Origin: Pirellulales bacterium
Lineage (GTDB): Bacteria > Planctomycetota > Planctomycetia > Pirellulales > Thermoguttaceae
Direction of reading: 5' to 3'
DNA: 19,170 nucleotides
NCBI GenBank assembly: GCA_030617125.1
Contig: JAUWWA010000001.1
Location: forward strand, 1-19,170
How positions within the stretch are numbered: position 1 is the stretch's first letter; every line of letters starts with the position of its first letter. Under the pieces are notes generated by a model. The model was not told the DNA's origin. It saw only the letters and a list, made by a program, of their open reading frames with translations, and searched no databases. The translations under genes were made by a program, and so were the position numbers. This document shows positions 15,068 through 19,170 of the stretch, piece after piece.

Positions 15068-16072
15068 CTACTGCCGGCGCGTCACGACGAACTCGCTGAG
15101 TTGCCTGAGCACGTCGCAAACCTCGCCGGGCGGAAGCGCGTCGAGTTGCTCGCCGGCACGCTGGGCATACCACCAGGCCTTCCGGCGAGCGTAGTCGATG
15201 GCGTCAGAGCCCTCCAACCACGGCCGCAACGCATCGCGGCGGTGATTGCCGGATCGCGAAAGAATCGCCAGCACTTCGGCCCGATCCCGTTCGCTCGCCT
15301 GACTGAACAGCCGGATCAGCGGCAGCGTGGCCTTCTGCTTCAGCAGGTCGGTTCCAAGCGACTTGCCGGCGGTGGCCTCGTCACCGAGCAAATCGAGCAA
15401 GTCGTCGGCGATCTGGAAGGCAATGCCCAGGTGATGTCCGAATCGGGCCATCGCCTCGCATACGTCCTGTCCGGCCCCGGCGTAGTGCGATCCCAACCGG
15501 CAGCAGCAGGCGGTCAGCACGGCCGTCTTGCTGGCGATGATGTCGAAGTAGTCCTCTTCGGCCAAGTCGTAATCGCCCCGCCTGGCGACCTGCCGCAACT
15601 CGCCCTCGCACATCGTCTGGGCCGTCTCGCCAATTGCGCGGGACGCGAACGGGTCGTCTAGTGAGCTGACGATACGGACGGCGCGGGCAAATAGATAATC
15701 ACCCAGCAAAACGCTGGCCTCGTTGTCCCACCGCGCGTTCACCGTGTCGAGGTGCCGGCGCAGGGTGGCCTCGTCGAGCACGTCGTCGTGGACGAGGGTA
15801 GCCGTGTGAATCATTTCGACGGCGGCGGCCAGCTTGAGGTGTTCCGGCTTCAGTGTGCCGCACGCCTTGCCCGAAAAGAGAACCAGTGCAGGTCGCAACC
15901 GCTTCCCCCCAAGGCGAAAGCCGTGCTTGACCAACCGATCGACGAATGGGTGGTCGCTACGGAGTTCGTCGCGGAGGATCTCCTCGACGTTATCAAGTTC
16001 GTCGCGGACCGGCGCGTACAACCGGCGCAGTGCTTCCGGCGCTTCCGCCCGCTGTTCGACCAACTGCTTCAT
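15068..16072 (-). CDS. Long-chain trans-polyprenyl diphosphate synthase
   Basis: A 334-residue isoprenyl chain-elongating enzyme. GGKRLRP (55-61) binds IPP. The first Asp-rich motif is DDVLD (96-100) followed by EATLRR. The second is DDLLD (223-227), followed by KATLP-containing sequence. The residue five before the first Asp is alanine; a small residue there is typical of medium- to long-chain synthases rather than FPP/GGPP synthases, so it probably makes the quinone side chain. ATG 16072 has AAGG five bases upstream. A TTG at 16087 would add five residues but has no usable spacing. It is the second gene after moaC, separated by a perfect hairpin. The exact chain length cannot be read. Confidence 0.88.
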   Translation of the reverse strand: MKQLVEQRAEAPEALRRLYAPVRDELDNVEEILRDELRSDHPFVDRLVKHGFRLGGKRLRPALVLFSGKACGTLKPEHLKLAAAVEMIHTATLVHDDVLDEATLRRHLDTVNARWDNEASVLLGDYLFARAVRIVSSLDDPFASRAIGETAQTMCEGELRQVARRGDYDLAEEDYFDIIASKTAVLTACCCRLGSHYAGAGQDVCEAMARFGHHLGIAFQIADDLLDLLGDEATAGKSLGTDLLKQKATLPLIRLFSQASERDRAEVLAILSRSGNHRRDALRPWLEGSDAIDYARRKAWWYAQRAGEQLDALPPGEVCDVLRQLSEFVVTRRQ

Positions 16073-16088
16073 GAATGCCTTTTCCAAC

Positions 16089-16109
16089 CTCGCAGTTTGT
16101 CACTGCGAG
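16089..16109 (-). promoter_or_regulatory. Intercistronic hairpin between moaC and the prenyl synthase
   Basis: CTCGCAGT (16089-16096) and ACTGCGAG (16102-16109) form a perfect 8-bp stem with a 5-nt loop. On the minus strand the loop and stem include the moaC TGA (16100-16102), and the stem ends about 6 nt before the AAGG ribosome site of the next gene. No U-tract follows, so it is not an intrinsic terminator. Confidence 0.6.
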
Positions 16110-16576
16110 CGGATGAAATGCCCGCTCCGGCCACCCGTTTTCTCTTCGAGCCGGATTTGCTCGATCACGATCTCCCGATCGACCGACTTACACATATCGT
16201 AAATCGTCAAGGCAGCCGTGCCGACTGCCAGCAGGGCCTCCATTTCCACGCCGGTTCGTGCCGACACCCGGGCCTGGGCCTCGATCGCAATCGTCGTGGC
16301 GTTGGGAATGTCGAACAACAACTCGACCGTGTCCAAGGGCAACGTGTGGCACAACGGGATGACTTCGGCGGTTCGCTTCGCCGCCATGATCCCGGCCACC
16401 CGTGCTACCTCCAACACGTCGCCCTTCGTTACCTTCCGATCGCGAATCAACTGGACTGTCTCGGCCGACAGCCGCACCCGCCCACTCGCCCGGGCCGAGC
16501 GAACCGTGACCTCCTTGCCACCGACGTCGACCATCCGGGAAGCCCCTTCGGCGTCAAAATGGCTGAACTGGTTCAT
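16100..16576 (-). CDS. moaC: Cyclic pyranopterin monophosphate synthase MoaC
   Basis: A 158-residue molybdenum-cofactor enzyme that converts the MoaA product to cyclic pyranopterin monophosphate. Signature segments are LCHTLPLDTVEL (histidine of the active-site pocket), TGVEMEAL, YDMCKSVDRE (catalytic Asp and Lys as in E. coli Asp128/Lys131) and KTGGRSGHF at the C-terminus. It begins MNQFSHFDAEG, normal for the family, and full-length. It is first in the operon with the prenyl synthase. MoaA and MoaE are absent from the window; a MoaD-like gene lies at 6977-7222. The promoter is at 16628-16655. Confidence 0.96.
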   Translation of the reverse strand: MNQFSHFDAEGASRMVDVGGKEVTVRSARASGRVRLSAETVQLIRDRKVTKGDVLEVARVAGIMAAKRTAEVIPLCHTLPLDTVELLFDIPNATTIAIEAQARVSARTGVEMEALLAVGTAALTIYDMCKSVDREIVIEQIRLEEKTGGRSGHFIRSQ

Positions 16577-16627
16577 TGTGGCTGATTTTGCCTCGCTGAT
16601 CCTGGACGCGTCACGTTACTGCCTCCC

Positions 16628-16655
16628 ATTCTAGTCATCTGCGTCCGCCTGTCGA
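16628..16655 (-). promoter_or_regulatory. Promoter of the moaC operon
   Basis: On the minus strand: TCGACA (16650-16655; 5 of 6), a 16-nt spacer, and TAGAAT (16628-16633; 5 of 6). The predicted start near 16621 leaves a leader of about 45 nt. A short inverted repeat (CGCCT/AGGCG, 16646-16662) overlaps the -35. Confidence 0.5.
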
Positions 16656-16782
16656 GTAGGCGTTAGGTGTCGGAAACTCAACGAGCCGCGGCAACCATGC
16701 CACCTGCTTGCCATATTTGCCACCCCCTGTGTGCGGTATTCACCGACCGCCCGTCAAACCGCGAACACATTGCGTCAGTCAC

Positions 16783-17232
16783 TCACGGCAGGTGCTCTAA
16801 GTCATCCAGGTCCTTCGACCTGCTCACTGCCCGTTTGTTAGTCCTTAGGTCGTCCAGGGCGATCAGACTCACCTCCACGCCATCGATGACGTCAAGGGTG
16901 CGCTGCGCGTGGCACGCTGCGAAGTCGACCCCCGAAAGGCCGGTCAGCAGGTCGATTCGCACGGGAGGCACACCCATGCGAATGATCTTGTTCTCGCTCA
17001 AGAAGAGGTCGTCCGAGAGCGAAGCAGGAGCAAAGCCGAACTTCCGGAGAACGCGGACGAGTGCGGCAGCGTTTGCCGGATTCACCGCGATCCAGATATC
17101 CATGTCACCGGTCGAGCGGGGATACCCGTAGTATCCCACGGCGTGACCGCCCACAAGCAGGTACTCAATCTTCTCCGAGTTCAACAACCGTAAGAACTCT
17201 TTGAAGTCGGGTGGTAGTCGGATCGTAGCCAT
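16783..17232 (-). CDS. Nucleotidyltransferase-fold protein (DUF6036/AbiEii-like)
   Basis: A 149-residue nucleotidyltransferase-superfamily protein. It begins with a helix (FKEFLRLLNSEKIEYLLVGGHAV) leading into Gly28-Gly29, then Asp43-X-Asp45 (STGDMDIWI), and a third acidic residue Asp94 (VRIDLLTGL), so the metal-binding triad looks intact. A C-terminal helix ends KDLDDLEHLP, typical of this group. Related proteins act as the antitoxin or toxin partner in AbiE-like systems, but this subfamily is not functionally settled. It overlaps the small upstream gene by 68 nt and shares its promoter. Confidence 0.8.
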   Translation of the reverse strand: MATIRLPPDFKEFLRLLNSEKIEYLLVGGHAVGYYGYPRSTGDMDIWIAVNPANAAALVRVLRKFGFAPASLSDDLFLSENKIIRMGVPPVRIDLLTGLSGVDFAACHAQRTLDVIDGVEVSLIALDDLRTNKRAVSRSKDLDDLEHLP

Positions 17233-17380
17233 AATTGACCGCTCGCATAAACTCGACTGCCGCGAGCCGCTCCTGCGGGGTCTTGGAAAGCCAAAACGCC
17301 CGGTCGTCGGATTTGTCGGCCAGCGAGGCCACCGAAAAAGCCGTTTTGTCCATTTTGGACGATTGCACGGGATCGCTCAT
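17165..17380 (-). CDS. Small partner protein of the nucleotidyltransferase
   Basis: A 71-residue protein. Its core, SDDRAFWLSKTPQERLAAVEFMRAVNYGYDPTTTRLQRV, is a recurring short family found directly upstream of nucleotidyltransferase-fold genes; no function is established. The gene runs 68 nt into the nucleotidyltransferase in another frame, an unusually long overlap. ATG 17380 is a guess: ATG 17353 (beginning MDKTAFSV) and GTG 17389 are alternatives and none has a Shine-Dalgarno site. A near-consensus promoter (17411-17439) and a 10-bp tandem repeat lie just upstream. Confidence 0.65.
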   Translation of the reverse strand: MSDPVQSSKMDKTAFSVASLADKSDDRAFWLSKTPQERLAAVEFMRAVNYGYDPTTTRLQRVLTVVELGED

Positions 17381-17388
17381 ATACAACA

Positions 17389-17408
17389 CCCACGGGAACC
17401 CACGGGAA
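17389..17408 (-). repeat. Perfect 10-bp tandem repeat (CCCACGGGAA x2) at the transcription start
   Basis: CCCACGGGAA is repeated at 17389-17398 and 17399-17408. It starts 2 nt downstream of the -10 box and covers the predicted start near 17404, a good place for an autoregulatory operator. This is seen in sequence; the operator role is inference. Confidence 0.6.
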
Positions 17409-17410
17409 AT

Positions 17411-17439
17411 AGTATGGATGGGTCAGAACCGGCTGTCAA
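17411..17439 (-). promoter_or_regulatory. Promoter of the small-protein/nucleotidyltransferase pair
   Basis: On the minus strand: perfect TTGACA (17434-17439), a 17-nt spacer, and CATACT (17411-17416; 4 of 6). The predicted start is near 17404. Confidence 0.6.
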
Positions 17440-17465
17440 GGCCCAAGACTATTGAGCACCGCCAA

Positions 17466-17502
17466 GAAAAAATTATCCGTCGCGGGGGTCTATCCGCGAC
17501 GG
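17466..17502 (-). terminator. Intrinsic terminator of the HTH-receiver gene
   Basis: A perfect 9-bp GC-rich stem, CCGTCGCGG (17494-17502 on the minus strand) with CCGCGACGG (17477-17485) and an 8-nt loop, is followed four bases later by a run of six T on the minus strand (17467-17472). It lies 65 nt after the regulator's stop at 17568 and insulates the next unit's promoter. Confidence 0.85.
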
Positions 17503-17567
17503 GTTGGGTGAATCGGCGAAATGGATTAGGGGCACTCGTCGGTCGGTTTTCGATAACAGTCGTACCC

Positions 17568-18140
17568 TTAGACGAGTTCTTTCTTCGCACCGATGAGCGT
17601 CCGCAAACGCTCGGCGAGTAGTGCGGCATCGAACGGCTTCTTGAACGTCTCGTTGATACTCGAACGATCGAAGCTGGTGGAACTGCCGTCATCGGGCAAT
17701 AGCGCGATGAGAATCGTCTCCGCAAACTCGTTGTTGCGGCGAAGATTCTGGCAGATCTGCAACGCTTCGGTGCGTCCGATCGAGAAGTCGCAAATGATAC
17801 AGTCGGGGTGGAAGCTCTCGGCTTGAATGCCGGCATCGAAACCGCTTGCGGCCACCGCCACTTTGAACGAACGTTCCAGCGGCAGTTCGCGCTTCAGGTT
17901 TTCGATCAAAACCTGGTCCTGGGCGACAATGAGGACCTTGGCCATGGCTTCGTCTTCCAGGTCGCCCAGCGGCATCCCGTGTTCCTTGAGGAACTTGATC
18001 AGGTATTCCCTGGGAATGCGGCGGTCTTGCGATCCGGGGATGCGATATCCCTTCAGCCGGCCCGAGTCGAACCACTTACTTATGGTGCGCGGGGCCACCT
18101 TACAGATCTTGGCGACCTGACCAGTTGTGAAGACCTTCAT
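17568..18140 (-). CDS. HTH (excisionase/MerR-type) protein fused to a degenerate receiver domain
   Basis: A 190-residue likely transcription regulator. Residues 3-55 form a BldC/excisionase-type helix-turn-helix (TTGQVAKICKVAPRTISKWFDSGRLKGYRI...RRIPREYLIKFLKEHG). Residues 67-185 have the receiver fold (AKVLIVAQD...PDCIICDFSIG...FKKPFDAALLAERL). The phosphoacceptor Asp118 and the conserved Lys168 are present, but the acidic pair after the first strand is Ala73-Gln74 rather than Asp-Asp/Glu, and the switch Thr/Ser is missing (IALLPDD). Ordinary phosphorylation is therefore doubtful. ATG 18140 has a good GGAG site nine bases upstream. No histidine kinase is nearby. A strong terminator follows. 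Confidence 0.82.
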   Translation of the reverse strand: MKVFTTGQVAKICKVAPRTISKWFDSGRLKGYRIPGSQDRRIPREYLIKFLKEHGMPLGDLEDEAMAKVLIVAQDQVLIENLKRELPLERSFKVAVAASGFDAGIQAESFHPDCIICDFSIGRTEALQICQNLRRNNEFAETILIALLPDDGSSTSFDRSSINETFKKPFDAALLAERLRTLIGAKKELV

Positions 18141-18772
18141 TGCAGGCTCTCCGAATTATTGTTCACGGTGGTTTTGGTTGTGTCTCGACCGCACCTCGAT
18201 GCGCCGGCCGAGACTTCATCGCCCCTTGCCCGCGGAACCTCGTGACCTCAACAGTCGGTCGAGCCGGTTGGAACACCAACCGGAAATCCGCAAGCATCTG
18301 GGTCGGGGCTTTCCGTAATTCGCTTTCTGTTGGCTGGAGTTCAGCTCCCTCTGATCCGCGCCGTAATACTCACATCGGCAACCTGGGCATCCGGAAGCCA
18401 GGGAAAATCCGTAAAATAGAGAAGGAGCGTACCAGCTACCCTATCTCGAATTTCCGCACACTCCCGGCGCAACACATCCGGCGAACTACAGGTCCATGAG
18501 GAGAGACAGCCAGCCGGGCCGCCATGGAGAGTATGTAGCGGGCCGTCAAGGCATGGCCTTCGAGGCAGGCTCCCCCCTGCGACTTGTTTCTCGTATGGCG
18601 TAGTCGAAGCAATAACGCCGCCGAGAAACTAGTCTTCCGATGATTTACTTCGCCCCGGATTAGGGTGAGACTTTAGAAACTTTCTCAGGTCGTAACGACC
18701 GGAGCGATCGTAGGGCTGTTGACGAAGCTACGAACTGTGCCGATTCTGCCGCCGCGGGGGACTCGGCGCCTG
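18141..18772. other. 632-nt stretch without a convincing gene
   Basis: No reading frame here has family support. It contains the 5' region of the HTH-receiver gene (a possible minus-strand -10, AATAAT, at 18155-18160, with no good -35). It also has a perfect hairpin at 18264-18283, a 5-bp hairpin GGTCG-TAA-CGACC at 18688-18700 and an inverted repeat TCGTAG/CTACGA (18708-18713/18728-18733). The lack of coding next to a broken gene and a transposase suggests decayed sequence. Confidence 0.6.
18264..18283. other. Perfect 8-bp inverted repeat (CCGGTTGG-AACA-CCAACCGG)
   Basis: CCGGTTGG (18264-18271) and CCAACCGG (18276-18283) form a perfect stem with a 4-nt loop, about 120 nt upstream of the HTH-receiver start. 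No U-tract follows on either strand, so it is more likely an operator or RNA structure than a terminator. It could be a target of the adjacent regulator, but nothing shows this. Confidence 0.5.
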
Positions 18773-18976
18773 TCAGATGCCCTCCATCCGGTTGGCGCGA
18801 AACCCGTTCGCCCACACTTGGCAGTCCTCCTCCAGCGGGGGCTGACAGGGGGAGTTGTAGTCGATCCGCGCCCGGTAGCTGCCAGCCTCGTAGACCTTGG
18901 CCACCGCGGCTTGAATGTCCAGCCGCACGTCGGAATCGTCGTCGGCCAGCGGGATGCGTATGCGCGGCAAGCGGTC
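18773..18976 (-). pseudogene. DUF4058 family protein, C-terminal remnant
   Basis: The minus strand encodes about 67 residues that match the C-terminal end of DUF4058 proteins (LPRIRIPLADDDSDVRLD, then LDIQAAVAKVYEAGSYRARIDY and PPLEEDCQVWA), ending at a natural stop. DUF4058 proteins are normally around 250 residues; the N-terminal ~75 % is missing. Upstream of residue Arg-Leu-Pro the frame runs into the CATTCCGG repeat and codes for Arg/Asn/Pro repeats unrelated to the family. The break coincides with the transposase-associated sequence. The function of DUF4058 is unknown. Confidence 0.7.
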
Positions 18977-18981
18977 GCGCG

Positions 18982-19015
18982 GGGCATTCCGGGGGGCATT
19001 CCGGGCATTCCGGGG
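18982..19015 (+). repeat. Triple GGCATTCCGG repeat next to the transposase
   Basis: Three copies of GGGCATTCCGG begin at 18982, 18994 and 19003 (the last two share two bases). They are followed by GGACACCATACT. A CATTCCGGGGACA-type sequence upstream of REP-associated transposase genes is familiar from other genomes, so this may be the element's end or recognition sequence. It marks the point where the DUF4058 similarity stops. Confidence 0.55.
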
Positions 19016-19034
19016 ACACCATACTAGTTTTCTA

Positions 19035-19064
19035 TTGACAGGGTCGTGGTCTTTCCGGTAAGCT
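19035..19064 (+). promoter_or_regulatory. Promoter fused to the transposase start
   Basis: A perfect TTGACA (19035-19040), an 18-nt spacer, and TAAGCT (19059-19064; 3 of 6). The predicted start falls on the ATG at 19071, another leaderless arrangement. The -10 is weak. Confidence 0.4.
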
Positions 19065-19070
19065 GCCACC

Positions 19071-19170
19071 ATGGCAAGACTGGCACGAGTTGTTGTTCCC
19101 GGTTACCCGCATCACGTGATCCAGCGGGGGAATCGGCGTCAGCAGACGTTTTTCGAGAAGGGGGACTATC
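19071..19170 (+). CDS. REP-associated tyrosine transposase (TnpA_REP, Y1/IS200-like), N-terminal part
   Basis: The first 33 residues run to the window edge: MARLARVVVPGYPHHVIQRG followed by NRRQQTFFEKGDY. This is the characteristic N-terminus of the Transposase_17/TnpA_REP family, single-domain HUH nucleases that act on palindromic REP sequences. The catalytic HUH and tyrosine lie beyond the window. The frame is open at the right edge, so integrity is unknown. The start ATG follows a near-consensus promoter at the leaderless distance, and repeats sit directly upstream. It lies head to head with the truncated DUF4058 gene. Confidence 0.88.
   Translation, partial: MARLARVVVPGYPHHVIQRGNRRQQTFFEKGDY

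Noticed and set aside
16073..16087. TTG start for the prenyl synthase at 16087
   Set aside because: A GAGG sequence directly abuts it with no spacing, whereas ATG 16072 has AAGG five bases upstream.
15752..16585. 277-residue plus-strand open frame
   Set aside because: It is antisense to moaC and the prenyl synthase, both of which are certain.
18264..18283. Perfect hairpin as an intrinsic terminator
   Set aside because: No T-run follows on either strand and no gene ends nearby.
18496..18603. 35-residue plus-strand open frame in the gene-poor stretch
   Set aside because: There is no ribosome site, no recognisable sequence and no conservation evidence; a frame of this size is expected by chance.

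Overview
The window is GC-rich, densely coded bacterial chromosome and most resembles a planctomycete (Pirellulales-like). The grounds are a DUF4058 remnant, an AAA+ ATPase family common in planctomycetes, cyanobacteria and acidobacteria, an excisionase-type HTH fused to a receiver domain, C/G-run intergenic repeats, and weak or missing Shine-Dalgarno sequences before many starts. This assignment is inference; there is no rRNA or other marker, and I found no tRNA gene or CRISPR array.

Layout. 1-404: 3' end of an ApbE flavin transferase. 461-5105: an RND efflux operon (membrane fusion protein, then inner-membrane permease) behind a near-consensus promoter, the two genes separated by an unusual C-run tract. 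5169-5924: a minus-strand PIN-toxin/antitoxin pair with its own promoter. 6042-10239: a tightly packed minus-strand operon of a FAD/Fe-S oxidoreductase, a MoaD-type sulfur carrier and a COG1313 radical SAM protein. 10281-10988: a Lon-substrate-binding-domain protein. 11199-12569: endonuclease III and dCTP deaminase, a DNA-repair and nucleotide-pool pair. 12602-13357: an MNT nucleotidyltransferase/HEPN pair whose promoter predicts a leaderless mRNA. 13378-14871: an uncharacterised AAA+ ATPase with an N-terminal winged helix. 15068-16655: moaC followed by a long-chain polyprenyl diphosphate synthase. 16783-17439: a small protein and a nucleotidyltransferase overlapping by 68 nt, TA-like. 17466-18140: an HTH-pseudoreceiver regulator with a clear intrinsic terminator. 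18141-19170: a gene-poor stretch ending in a truncated DUF4058 gene abutting a REP-associated tyrosine transposase that runs off the window.

How the parts relate. Core functions (efflux, repair, dNTP supply, molybdenum cofactor, isoprenoid quinone tails) alternate with three small two-gene modules of toxin-antitoxin type and a transposase-disrupted gene, so this is a core region with accessory insertions. The least explained parts are the FAD/Fe-S-MoaD-radical SAM operon, the nucleotidyltransferase with its overlapping partner, the degenerate receiver regulator, and an endonuclease III whose fourth cluster ligand is serine.
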